The notes under the pieces are model-generated. The model had not been told where the DNA came from and made no database searches. It was given only the letters and a program-made list of their open reading frames with translations. Of a stretch of DNA of 64,000 nt, positions 40,850 through 53,786 are shown piece by piece. Made by a program: the position numbers and the translations under genes. Origin of the DNA: Eunapius fragilis. Its lineage: Eukaryota > Porifera > Demospongiae > Spongillida > Spongillidae. Where the stretch lies: assembly GCA_963681505.1 (NCBI GenBank), contig OY811979.1, forward strand, positions 9,461,215-9,525,214, read 5' to 3'. Positions within the stretch are counted from its first letter, which is position 1; every line of letters begins with the position of its first letter.

Positions 40850-42340
40850 ATAATTGTGGGTAAAAACATTGATTTCTCTCTTGTACCTGATGACATCTAG
40901 TACATGTAAGACCACATGTTGGGCTATACCATGTGTGTTATGCACACAGGAAGGAGGCAGGCTTGCTGTGGTTTTATTACAGCTGCAAGTTGTACAAAAA
41001 GTTGACGCAGAAGAACCTTTTCACATGCCTTGCAGCTGTAGACCCAGAGCCATTAATTTACATGGTACCCCAAGGTCACAGCTGCAACCCTAATTGGCCA
41101 TTTGATAGATCTTGTAAAGCATAAATTACAATGATGTACTTGACAACACAGGGATGTTCAGGTTTGCAGCCATAGAGATATTAAGACCACATGCTGGGAC
41201 ACCATACATGGAATCATGGTTAGTCCTACAAAGCATAAATCACTTATCCAAATTGAAACTGTAGCTCTTGTAAAAAAGAGCTGCATGTAATAGGTAACTG
41301 GTTCCAGTTGAAAACAGGAGAACATCATGGAGGGTCCATGTGCATGTTTTAGCAGCCATAGAAGCTATGGCAAGGTTTTAGACCACACACCATGCCACCA
41401 TATATGGTATGGAATGCAGGAAGGGGCAGGCTTGTGGTTGCAAAGTTGCAAGATAAATGTTGACACAGAGAAACTTGTTCACATACCCATGCAGATGTAG
41501 ACAGCAATATATAACATGACATATGAACACATACATGGGAGGGAGGCAGGCCTATTTTTAAGAGCAGTTTTGTATAGAGAACATCAACTGATATAAGGAT
41601 TGGATTGTGAGTTAAGTATAACATATGATTGTGTGAACTCATATTCCTCTTTTCAGGGTGAGGGCCTATAGAGACAGATCCATTAATTTACATGCAGTCA
41701 AGGTCACAGCTGCAACCCCATTTGCCATTTGATAATCCTGCAAAGCATAAATCTCTTAGTCAGAGTGATAGCTCTTAAAAGAGCTGTAATTGGTTCCAGA
41801 TGATGTACTGCAGAACCCAGGGAAGGATTGCTCCATGTTCAGGTTTGCAGCCACAGTATATGTGTCAAAGTTTAAGACCACATGCTGGGACACCACACAC
41901 GGAATCATGCAGGAAGTTAGTTAGTCCTGCAAAGCGAGGCAGATAGATAGCTCTTAAGAGAGGTGCATGTAATAGGTTCCAGCTGAAAATTAGAGATCAC
42001 CATGGTCCTACATGTTTTAGCAGCCATAGAAGCTATGACACATACTGGGCCACCAAATATGGTATCCATACAGCAGGCATGTGATTTTATAGACTGTACA
42101 GCTGTAAGATAAAATATTTGTGTCACAGTTTACACAGAGAACCTAGGGAACATGTTTTAGCAGCCATAGATGCTACATCCTGTATGGTAAGGTTTAAAAG
42201 ACACATGCTGGGCCACCAAATATGGTATCCATTGACAGGCATGTGGGTTTTATCCTTGTAAAAATATAATAGTCAACATTCACAAGACACAACCAGAGAA
42301 TGTGGTATAAAAATCCCCTCAAAGAGTATCACAAGCATAT
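40850..42340. repeat. Degenerate direct repeats downstream of the Helitron gene
   Basis: At least six diverged units contain GCAGCCATAGAAGCTATG-like, AAGACCACATGCTGGG(A/C)C and CACCATATATGGTATCC-like segments (about 40905, 41165, 41350, 41830, 42010, 42150). Some also share GGAAGGAGGCAGGCTTG and CATTAATTTACATG. They lie beyond the stop of the - strand Helitron gene, so probably in its 3' region. The Helitron's 3' terminus was not located. Confidence 0.6.
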
Positions 42341-42489
42341 ACTCCAATGCAAATTGATCACATTTCATCATTGGGGATTTTTAGACACACATACATATAT
42401 TATGCTGTCATCAACAAATGGTACAAAAAGGCAAAGAAAGGGTGAAAGCAACTAAATCCATGTACAGCCAATTGCCTGATTGTGTCAAT

Positions 42490-42532
42490 GATCGTGTGTG
42501 TGTGTGTGTGTGTGTGTGCGTGTGTGTGTGTG
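42490..42532. repeat. (GT)n microsatellite
   Basis: About 20 GT dinucleotides with one interruption; it creates spurious Val/Cys-rich frames. Confidence 0.9.
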
Positions 42533-42781
42533 CATCAGGTCAGGGGAGGACAACCTTGCTGCAGGAAGGTGTGCTTTCATTTTTTTTTTGCACATCACTC
42601 ACTCAACCCTTTGAACACAGCATTTTTTTTTGCAGCAAATCACATCATACACATTGACCTGTGACATCAAGATACCAACACAAACGGTGGCATGGCTGTT
42701 TGCTTTTCACTAGCATTCCTTTAAATACTGCATTTATTGGGTACCTCATGGTGATGACAACATACATGTATACTAACACAT

Positions 42782-45700
42782 CTATGCAGGCAGCTGAGAT
42801 GTCACAACTTCAAAATGGTTACCATTCACATGAAGAATGTACATTGATTTTTGTGTTACATCTTCAACGATTCCAGGATCAATGTGGGAAGGAAAACGTG
42901 GTTCCCATCTTTGGTTAATGGTTGAAAAGGCATATATGTTACACTTTAACAGGTGGGCCAGTACTGACATTTCGTTTGTTGTCCCCCAAGAATTGACCTT
43001 ATCTATACGTGTGTTATGTATGTACTCTTGTACACTACTGCCCATGTCAACACACTGTGCTTCTTCCAAATAGGTAGCAATGCGCCTCATGTGACTAACA
43101 ATAGCTGTGCGGATTTCAAAATGCTGGTCTTGTGACCCAGTTATTATGTAGGAGAAAGAACGAAACAGACAGTTCCCATCACCTACAATTCTAACTACAG
43201 TGGTTAGGTCAGGGCGGTTTAAGAGAACGCTCCCACCCCCTTTTTCAGAATGGATTTCACCGTGGAAAGTAAGACCTAGTTGAGCACACTTTTCATGCTG
43301 CCATGTCAAATCAGTTTGGTGATAGCGGAACACATACCAAGTGGTAGTAGGGGCACTACGTTCTACCACGTGTGTTCTTTTGTTCTGTTTTTTACAAGAG
43401 CCATCGTCCAATTTACGCTTCTTAGGTGGTGTCTTCTTCAACTCACTCGTACGTTTGGATGGTGGCAGTGTGGGTACAATACTGCTTGTGTCAACTGGTA
43501 TTCTTTTGTTTTGTTTTGTACACGAGCCATCATCCAATTTACGCTTCTTAGTTGGTGGCTTTTTCAACTCACTCATAGGTTTGGGTGGCTGCAGTGGCAC
43601 TATTCTGCTTGGGTCAACTACACTAAGCAAACCAGTAATCTTATGCTTATCAGCTGTTTGTTTGTCTGGTACCTTTAAAGATGGTAGGTTACGTGTTAAT
43701 GTTTTTCTGAGTCTGTTGACCTCCTCAATACATTCCAAGCTGACTTTTATTGACTTTGGATCAAATGCTACCAGGTGAAGACCTTCTAGTGTCCTTACGC
43801 GAGACAACGCTACATATGCCATACCTGTGGCAAATACGTCAGATGAGAGATCTATGATAGCACAGTCTAACGATAAACCCTGACACTTATGGATGGTCAC
43901 TGCAAATGCTAGTATCAGAGGAAACTGCTTTCGGTACACAAAGCATTTCTGAATTACCTGAAATTTGCTTCGCACTCTTTTTATTTGGCATTCTTTTGCA
44001 GGGTTGTGGTCAAACATGACATGGATGCAATCCACGCCAATTGATTTAATAGTACCTAGGGCCCCGTTAACTAAGCCTTCCATGGTACTGATGTTTCTAC
44101 GCAACATCACTCTTGCACCAACTGCTAACTTCAGCACAGCCTCTAAACCTGCTGTCAAGTTACAGTCTAGATTCAGTTTTTGAAGAGCTGCTGCAGCCCT
44201 CTTAGTCCACTTAACTGAACCTGTAGTCTCATCAGTCTCATCTATACACGGCACCTCAACAATGCCCACACCCAAGTTTGCGAGCATGCCACAATTGAAA
44301 ATGTCACAAGCTTTCCGTGTGGAAAACAGGCTCAGAGGTGATTTTCCACACTTTTGAAGGTCTTGGAACATTTCAAGAGGGGTGCATGTAATCACTCTGC
44401 TTTTTAATGTGGCAATAGTGTTTGCTGATAGAGAGTCTGTTCTCACATCATTTAACAACAAACCAAACTCAAGATCTTCTTTCTGCCTCTGGTTAATGAT
44501 CAACTCGTCATACTCCACACACTGATGCCAAATGTTTACAGATGTGAGGCAGCCTAGCCTTGTAGCTATCAGTTTGTTTGAAATGCTCTGAAATACAGGG
44601 GAGCCATGGACAGGGGGAAGCTGTAAAATATCCCCTACAAACAGGATGTTAATGCCACCAAACCACTGGTCACCGCCAAATAACTCTTCCAGTCTGAGGT
44701 GTATGTATGCTAGGTTCAAACTGGAGAGCATAGAAACTTCATCTATTATGATTAGTTTCACATGCCTAAAACCATTTCGCATAACCTTTACAGATTCCTT
44801 GGGCAGGGGCCAATATGTAGAGGTTTTCCCCTCATGCTCTACTGGGAGCTGAAAGAGGCGATGTACTGTTACACCATTAATGTTATATGCTGCCAGACCA
44901 GTAGGGGCACATAATGCACACGTCAGGGCACCCATGTCTGGCCATAGCTCAGCTATCTTAGCTTTAAGGGTATGAATGAGAAAAGACTTCCCTGTTCCAC
45001 CAACCCCACTTAGGAACATGTACAATGGCTGCAAACTTGAGCAAGTGCATTCACCATCTTCATGTCTCTTTTGGTGGACAAGATGGGTGACAATACGATC
45101 AAATACTCGTACTTGATCCTGGTTGAGCTTAGCAACCATATGATCAATGTTGACTGCTTCTGATGGACAATCATTTAGTTGGTAAACGTCTTCCATAGCA
45201 GTTTTGGCTTCTCCTTGCACCAAGCCATCTTCTGGGACCTGAGGGACAGGGGCTTCCTGCAGAAGGGCTCTTGCCTCGTTGATGGCATGCACCTTCTTGT
45301 GTGCTTCAAGTGCTACCTGTAGCCTCTGGTGATGGTCAGAGAGCATGGGGTTAGCCGAAAGCTGACAACTAAATGCAGCCTCTGCAGTCTCTTGCTTTCC
45401 TACTAAATCACTTTCATTTCTGAAAGGGATGTAAAGGAGTATAAGAGAGTAAAAGTAATCCTCTCTCTGCTGCTCATTGCTGGGATCATACAGTTTATGA
45501 TTGGGCAGCCATGCCTTGGTCCGCTTGCGGTACGCTCTCTGTCCACTGGTGTCTGTACCACTGTACTCGTACCACTTTATGAAATCATACAGACACACAT
45601 CGTCCAAGTTTCTTGGACGATGTGGATAGAAATTGTCCAAAACATTATTTTCCAAAATGTCTGTTGATGTAGGGTCATGAGTATCAATGGAAACTAGCTG

Positions 45701-48700
45701 CTTGTGATTTTTTACACGACGTTTTCTCTTATGGGGAAATGCAGCATCAATCCATTTGACTGTTTCTGATTTTTCAGTCAAATGGTCTCCTAGCAGCAGA
45801 TCACTGGCTTCATACAGCCCAACTTCCCTAGAACGCAAGCACCTGATTCCAAAAGACCATAGCTTGCTGTATATGGTACTGCTGGTGCTAACTTCCTGCC
45901 AGACATCTTGCATGTTACTCTTCTCTGCTTTGGTAACATACCCTGTCACATAGTGTGCCAGGGTCAGAGAAGACTCTGCTATGTACTGGATGTCCATGTT
46001 GGCTTTCCACAACAGCAGCAGAAGTGGGTTGTAGTCGTTAACACGAGCTTCCTGTGGTAAACGTGGAAGCTGGTAGATTTTCTTTTTGGACTTGAGGCAC
46101 TCCTCAACAGGGTACAGAGAGGCACATTCAGTGCTATCTCGAGGAAAGCCAGACTTACAAGTGGTGATGAATGTACCTTTAAGGTTTCTCTTACGCTTGC
46201 AGTACGCACTGCACGTGTGCATCTGGTACTTTGTGACCAGCTTATGGAGTTCAGGATTAAGGGCAGCGTCGGGAATCTTACAAGTGATCCTTTCCTGAAT
46301 CCATTTCAGAACACTTACAGGATCACTTTCACCAATCACAGGTGCCCCCTCTATCCAAAGCAGGATGTGGTAGTGTGGGGCACCTCTGGACTGATATTCC
46401 TTCTTATAGTAGTGATGTGTTACCACTCCAAGGACGGCGGCTTTCAGGATGACAAGATTAAAGAAAGCGTGGAATTTTAAGGAAAACACTCTTGAAACAG
46501 AGATGGCATCCTCTACGCACAATTTAGATATGGGATATGTGCTGGGCTGGTCATTGACCTTTCTCAGATAGCGAGCAATGTCCTCGCAGTCATACTCTGC
46601 ACAGCTGAAGGTCAAGAAGAGGGTTGGTGTTCCCCACTCCCTAACCATGCACTTTAGTTCACTACTCCTCAAGAACCAGAACTGTTTTGTACCACGAACC
46701 GTTTGGAATATGGTGGAAAGGTTAGCTTCTACAGCTTTATCAGATTTGGACACACTGGACAGGAACTCATGCACAGGCAGACTGGTATTTCCTGTGCATT
46801 TCAACAGATTATAGATGCCAGATGCTATCTGGCGCATCTGCTGCTGTGACAAAAGAAAGAACACGTATTGTGCATCTTTTCTGAAGCGAGAGTCCTTGTT
46901 CAGGAGTCTAGACTTGGCATATTCAGATGATGAAATGGGCACTTCTCGTGTGTATAGTTCACCAAAATGTCCCGAAGGAAACAAATTGGGAAAACACATT
47001 ACATCAAGATATGCTTGCCTATTGTCAAGTGGTTTTTCTTTCACGTTCAACATTTTGTACTGATCAATGTCAGGACTGATGGAATTGTGCTGGTCCAATG
47101 AACGTATAGTATACGACTGGAACATGGCTATGTCTTCTTTGGTAGCCTTTTCTATCATGGTGCTAGAAGTGTTATCGATTGTTTCGACAACCTTCTTTGT
47201 AGCTTCTTCAAGGGATTCGTCATCAACATTCTTGTAAAGCCAATTTATCTCTTTAAGTTTAACCAAAGCTGCCTTAACAACATTGATATCCACTAAAGAT
47301 TGCCAGACCACCTTTCCTTTGGTTGGGACACCATTAACCATAATGTACAGCTCCGGGTCAGGTATTGGCACTGCTGTATCAGTACCTACCTCACCTAGAG
47401 TTTCCATTGTTTTATTCAGTGGTAGTGGAAGGAAAAACACAGAACCTTTGCAGGCCTGTAGCGAGTTGTATTTAGGCACATTACCAGTGTATGTGCCTAG
47501 TCTGACTATGGTCTGAAATGCTTTAGCCCTTTGAACTAACTGCCTGCTGAGGGCATCTAGCCTTTTTAACTCCTCTGGAACAGTCTCGGTCAAAAGGCCA
47601 TTTAGGATACATCTAGGGGGCATTTTGTTTGCATTAAGTAGTGGGCGACAGTACATGCACACATACAGGTCATTTTGGTCCAAATCATGCTCAGTAAGAT
47701 ATGCTCTCAACCACATCCAAATGTCTGTATGGTACTTGTCACGAGTAAAATCTACACCTGAAACCTGTTTACGCTGGTGTAACCTCTCACAGCTACAACA
47801 GGGAAACTCTGGGTCATCTTTCCACCTAGCTTGCACTTCAGCAATAACATCTGCATGACTTATCAAAAGATGGTGTTCAATGGGACCAAGGCCAGATACT
47901 GAGTGATCTTCAACAAACACTGCATTTTCACTCCCATCTTCACTAAACACCAGGGATAGGTCTGCAAAGCCCAGTGTGTGTACTACCTCTTCTACATTAC
48001 CAGAAGAAAGAGCTTCGTCTATGTGGGCCACTGCAAAGTGACTCTTGCGCACAGAGTACAAAAGCCACAGAAATCTTCTCAGCATTGGATAGTGTGTTGA
48101 GGCTGCTCGAATTACTCTTAGTGGACATGCACATGACAGCATCTCACAAGATATGGGATGCCCATGCAGTTCACTGACCCTAGGCTGTTCTCCATCATCT
48201 GGAGTGTCAGGAATAGTAGCCTGTGCCTGTTGAACTAAAGTACAACCTCTGTCTATTTTGTCAAGCCCCTGTCGTATCTCATTGTGTGACTTTTTAAAGA
48301 GGGACTTTGTGGTACATATTACCTCTATCTCCTCTTTACTGGGCTGTCTGCACTCACTAGAACATTCCCACTTTAGTGGCCTCATGCTCATTGTCCCTAT
48401 CTCCTTACTGACAACACAGCGACCATGCTGGTCTACTGGCATGGCTTGTACGTGTTTAACTGGTGTGTAAGAACTATCATAAAAATACGGCTCTGAACCC
48501 ACAGAGTGACAACGCTCCAAACTGTCTACATTGGAATGCGAAAAACTCAAAGCATTGATGGAGCGCGCACCTTTAATGAGCGCCCCAGCATGTACTCTAC
48601 GCAGGCTCAAAGCTTTGCTTACCAAAGCATTTGTGCAAATCTCAGCTACTGCTTCACTAGCAGTTCGTGTGAGCACCTTTTTAGCTAGACAGGGATTAAC

Positions 48701-50022
48701 TTTATTGAAGGCATCATTCAACTGTCCAAGTAATGAGCTATTGTTATGAAGGGCTTTATTTAGCTCACCCTTGTATGTAACCTGTACACTAGGACTAGGC
48801 TCAAACAGAGAGTATCTAAAGGGAGAAGAATAGAAAAACAGAAGTTAAATATGAATATTTTATGTTTTAGATATTATATGCGCACCCTCGTTAAATTTAG
48901 GTTTGTTATTCTGAGTGAGGTATGTAAATTTTTAAGCATGAATTATTCACGCACAAGGTATGGAGTATATGGGGCAGTGCAATAGAAATTTGGGCTTATG
49001 TAGGACAACTAAAAGAATTTAATGCTTGCCATTGATACGTATGGCTATGAGAGCGCTATCCTGTATCCAAAAACTGTTAAATTTGAAAAGCAAAAGCCCA
49101 ATTTTCTCTTGCACTGCCCCATATGTATTGTGGGCGTTATTCGTTTTCCTATCTACATGTAACTCACAGACGACTCGCAAGAACACACGCATACGATACA
49201 ATATATCGGTCCCTTGCGTGTAGGACACATTGCACCCAAACATTGCAAACACTCCTACCTCATAGGATTTCTTTTCCTGCGGCTGTTTATCCTTGAGATA
49301 TCTCTCTTGGCCTTTGGATTTGCCTGATATTGATCTTGTTTGGAGGCTAAAATCAGTTCTCTATTTTGATCATAGTAGGCCTTCATGCTATCCTTCTTAC
49401 TTTCCGGATCAAGCCAGTATTGGGCCTTCGCGCTCTCCTTCTTACTTTCCGGATCAAGGCAATATTGGGCCTTCGCGCTCTCCTTCTTACTTTCCGGATC
49501 AAGCCAGTATTGGGCCTTCGCGCTCTCCTTCTTACTTTCCGGATCAAGCCAGTATTGGGCCTTCGCGCTCTCCTTCTTACTTTCCGGATCAAGCCAGTAT
49601 TGGGCCTTCGCGCTCTCCTTCTTACTTTCCGGATCAAGGCAATATTGGGCCTTCGCGCTCTCCTTCTTACTTTCCGGATCAAGCCAGTATTGGGCCTTCG
49701 CGCTCTCCTTCTTACTTTCCGGATCAAGCCAGTATTGGGCCTTCGCGCTCTCCTTCTTACTTTCCGGATCAAGCCAGTATTGGGCCTTCGCGCTCTCCTT
49801 CTTACTTTCCGGATCAAGCCAGTATTGGGCCTTCATGCTATCCTTCTTACTCTCAGGATCGGCTTTGTAGCGCTTCCTGTCGCAAGTCTTCTTTTTTTCA
49901 TGCGCTTCTTGAAAACTGTCACGCTCCTCAATATCTTGCGACTCGCCAACACAACAGTCATCATTTAACTTTGCGATCTTCTTTGCACGATTCTTTTCTC
50001 TTCGCGATCGACGTGACGGCAT
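42782..50022 (-). CDS. Helitron Rep-helicase-OTU protein, two exons, about 2265 aa
   Basis: Exon 1 50022-49259 (MPSRRSRREKNRAKK, then eleven 15-residue repeats of type DPESKKESAKAQYWL) joins exon 2 48815-42782 across a 443-bp intron (GTAGGA...TTTAG). 764+6034 nt keep one frame. In exon 2, numbering from codon 48721: Cys-rich N-terminus; DUF6570-like region about 350-460; Helitron Rep about 575-940 with the HUH motif (GAPHYHILLW, about 780-789) and tyrosines in AHYVTGYVTKAEKS; PIF1-type helicase with GVGGTGKS, IIIDEVSM, VGDILQLPPV and TIHKCQGLSLD; two copies of a nuclear-signal-like KKRKLDDGSC; and a C-terminal OTU cysteine protease (GDGNCLFRSFS ... HVNGNHFEVV). Rep nicks and joins DNA, helicase unwinds, and OTU probably removes ubiquitin. 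No break seen. Confidence 0.9.
49383..49860 (-). repeat. 45-bp coding minisatellite in the Helitron first exon
   Basis: Eleven units encode DPESKKESAKAQY(W/C)L. The Cys variant (CAAGGCAATATTGG on +) recurs exactly 180 bp apart (49455 and 49635), showing that a four-unit block was duplicated. Because 45 is divisible by three, several other frames are also open here and are not genes. Confidence 0.92.
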
Positions 50023-51239
50023 TTTGAAGAAAACAAACCAGACACGTCAAGCTTTTGGTACAACCGTGACAACAATTGAATAGTATAACTGTAGCGCACT
50101 ATATGAAATATGGGGCGTGTTCAACCCCACGTTCCCGCCCACTTTTATGTCTTCCAAAGGCCGATAAAATCTGTTGTGGACTATACTAACAAAACTAAGT
50201 TTGCTAGAGATTGAAATTTGTGTCAAGCATAACTCTTGCTACTAACATAATAAAACAAATCCAACTCGACAATAAGTTTCTAACTTGTTGGTTCTAGTGC
50301 TTCCGCATAACGGCTAACATTATACTTCAATCGTGACAAAGATGCAATGCAATAAACCTCTTATCCGAGCAAATCTTATCTTATCAGATCCGGAAGAAGA
50401 AGAAGAAGAAGAAGAAGAAGAAGAAGATGGAGAAACTTTTTTTCAGGTTCGAGTGTGGGAACGAGAGAGCGTTATCTCTGTTGTCCGAGCTTTCTAAGCG
50501 TCGGCAGTTTTATTACATTGTAGGTAATTGTTGGCTGTATCCAAATACGCTCGCTAAAGTCCAACTGATTCTACGGTGCAGCGGCAATAGTGGAATCTGG
50601 TGTTTCGCTAATCGTATTCATCACACTTCAAATCCTACATAGGACCTACTAACGTAGGTCCTGATACACACACGAGATTCTAACCTACTTAAGTTTAAGT
50701 TTATTTAATGATCTTGGAACGCTCTGCCAAGGATTGCCCTGACATTTGCCCTAACAAGGGTCAGGTTCAGCCTTCCGTATAGAGCTGCGATGGCTACGGA
50801 CTTTGGGCAGTTCTGTCTTATGGCCAGTCGGGGAGCAAGATGAGATAATGCCCACTTAGCTTCTGTACCCCAGCAACCATACGTCTCTACTGCAAGCGGG
50901 ATGGACACCCAATCAAATTCAGTACATTTGGCATCATTTGACTTATGCTTGCGTTCCTCGGCTGCAAAGGCTGTCACACTCGCTTCAGGTGAATTGCTAG
51001 AAACTAGCGGTGATGTGACAGTGAAGTCGAAAGCTGCAGCCGGTGTCACGAAATAGATTATCCCCCGTAATCAATTATCCCCCGGATAATCAATTCCGGA
51101 ATAGTTTATCCCCCGGATAAATTATTCCGGAATAGTTTATCCCCCTTTGGAATAGATTATCCCCCCCCCCCCCCCCTCCCCCGTTCCTTCTTCTTTCTCT
51201 CCCTCTCCACCATGCCCCATCCACCCCTCTCTATCCCTT

Positions 51240-51433
<194 letters not shown>

Positions 51434-51879
51434 GTGAACTTATATGTACGTGCGTGTGTTACTGGGTATGCAATACGTGTGTACCACTGATATCAGAAGT
51501 AAAACATAATCTGAGGCAACATGGACTCTTATTTTGAATTGATCTATCACACTATTCCATTAACACGCTTAGTACGGCTGAGTTAGTGCACTGCTGGTGC
51601 ATCGTACTTCGCTCCATGTGTGAGTTAAGGTTCTCCACATATTTTTTTTTTTTCTGCTGCTGATGTGCATGTGACAATTAATGGCTTCGTGCATGGAATT
51701 ACTGCATATAATTCAAGGTTAATAACAATCCAAGCTTTCAGTTCAAAAGGTTGTCCACATAATATAATACTGCTTCTTCATAATTCATTTCTTTGCTCTT
51801 GGAAATAATTGAAATCATCAGCTATAAGTGACAGAAACATTAAATTAAAAGCATTATATAATTAACATCAGAATAGATT

Positions 51880-52990
51880 ACCTCTGGGTATAGAACATCC
51901 CAGGCAAGGATGTTTGCTTTGTTGCCTCCATATCCCTCATCAATGGCAATTCCATATAAAAAGTGCTGAACTGCATCAACCTTCACGAAGAATTTAACAG
52001 TTTCTAATTGATAAATGCATAACTAAGCATACCACTTTGCAGTTAACGATGGGCCACTTTCTGAAGAGAGACTTAAGCTCAGTAGGATTTATTGAGCTAA
52101 ACATTCCATCACGCTTTCCTTGAATGTAAACATCAAAGAAGCCTGACTTCACAAGGTTTTTGCAAATCAGCTGCAGATGTTCCTAACAAGTGATGTGCAT
52201 GTTAATAACAGCACATATACACATTTCTAACCTCATAATCATGGCAAGATTGTACAAGATCTTCAAAGGACAAGTGCTGATCCCTGGTGATGTTCAGCAG
52301 ATCAATATGTAATGTGTTCCAATTTTTAACGTTTACCTGTCTACGAATGCTGGAAGTGGTTTCTTCCAAAGCTTTAAATTCTTAGCATGTTTTTCATAAA
52401 AGCACCTTTCAGGTAAAGGATCAACTGGACTAATTTCCTCAGGCAGTGGTGTGTTGAACTTTGGCAATAAACTTTTGTATGTGCATGTCTTCACTGTGTG
52501 GATTTTTGAAAAATTTGTTTACATTACTAGTAATTCTTGTGACATAAGCAAGAACATACTACCTGTCTCAGAAGAACTACTGGTGAACTGTTAAAAAAGT
52601 TCAAAATCAGATGCGTTCATGACAATTTGTAATAATGGTACCTTTTCAATAGAAGCTTTAACATCTAGCAAGGCTCCTGTGGAACACTGGTTCAGAATGA
52701 ACTGTTCTGTTTTATCATTGATAATGACCACTTTAGATGGACTGTTGTGTGCATTGGTGCAAGTAAATACATATCTTTTGATTGCATATTGTTGATTTGT
52801 GTCACCTCTCCATCAGCCATAATGCAAGCCAGGAGCGAATTACGATACTCTTTGTCTATTACAAGGTATAACTCATGTATTTAAAACATATTAGTTCCAT
52901 ACAGCACAACAAGTAAACTACTTACTGGAAAATTTAGAGGACTCTTCTTTACTAACAATCACCAAACTACATGCAGGTGAATGTAAATGG
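51880..52990 (-). CDS. Unrecognised multi-exon coding segments carried by the Ginger1 element
   Basis: On the - strand there are successive open pieces bounded by GT/AG-like sites. About 52980-52924 ends in KEESSKFS. About 52858-52640 reads KEYRNSLLACIMADGE, and in another frame YVFTCTNAHNSPSKVV and FILNQCSTGALLDVKASIEK. About 52490-52340 reads LLPKFNTPLPEEISPVDPLP. About 52330-52238 reads LHIDLLNITRDQHLSFEDLV. About 52183-52035 reads LVKSGFFDVYIQGKRDGMFS. About 51985-51885 reads HFLYGIAIDEGYGGNKANIL. They look like one protein, but no known domain is evident and at least one frame problem exists. It could be captured host sequence or a transposon-borne accessory gene. Confidence 0.35.
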
Positions 52991-53786
52991 CTGTTACTAC
53001 TTATTCAATATAGCAAATTCCTATGCTGCTATACATCTGAGAGCATAGATTTAAATCAAATAACAATCTTTAATAGGATTTATCTCATGATTTTACATGC
53101 ATGCTAGCAGATGGATACACATGTATATAGTAAAACCAATTCACAACGTATAATACAACGTACGTTTTATGAACTCCAAAGTGACCGCCTGCTGGATCTT
53201 TGTGAACGGTGTCAAGCAGTCTAACCTTCTCGTCAACCGTAACAACTCGATACCTTTCTTCCTCCCGTACAGACGTCAGCCCTTTCTTCCGCCTTTTTGT
53301 CTTGAAAAGCAAGCCATCTTCGGTTATGAAACCCTCACATTTCTGTCGATAAGCCCTTTTAGCATCTTTGTAATCTTTTGACTCCAACACATCCCGAGGC
53401 CAATTTCGCTGCTCACTGTCTTTGCTCTCAAGGAAACGAACAATTTCGTCGTATTCTTTTACATCCGTCCGTTATAAAGGACACGAGTGAGCGTTTTATG
53501 AAGGGGGTTAACCTATTCCAAGGGATGATAAACTATTCCGGAATAATTTATCCTAGGGGGATAATCTATTCTGGAATAGATTATCCGGGGGATGAATTTA
53601 TTGGGGGATAATCTATTCCGTGACACCGGCTTGCCCAGCATCCAATTTGCTGCAAGGACGACAGCTGGTCGTTAATTGTGCTCATTAAGTCCATAACCAC
53701 TTCCCCAGCAAACCCCGCCTACGACAACGCAGATCGCATAGCTGACACAAAACGCAGGAACGAGTCAGGAACCTTCCATCACTGAA

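Larger units (their letters stand above)
42782..50664 (-). mobile_element. Autonomous-looking Helitron (Rep/helicase/OTU); 3' end unresolved
   Basis: The 5' end on the - strand is placed at 50664, starting TCAGGACCTACGTTAGTAGG and preceded by A, as Helitrons insert at A-T and start with TC. The same start is seen at copy B (15527). A leader of about 640 bp with a long CTT run (50396-50428 on +) precedes a two-exon gene with no visible damage. The left boundary given is the stop codon; the real 3' end lies further left, perhaps beyond the repeats at 40.9-42.3 kb, but no CTRR end was identified. Confidence 0.75.

Noticed and set aside
49293-50027. Long repeat-rich frames on the + strand and a second - frame (144-244 aa)
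   Set aside because: The 45-bp coding minisatellite keeps several frames open; only the - strand frame joining exon 48815 has a start, splice site and family match.
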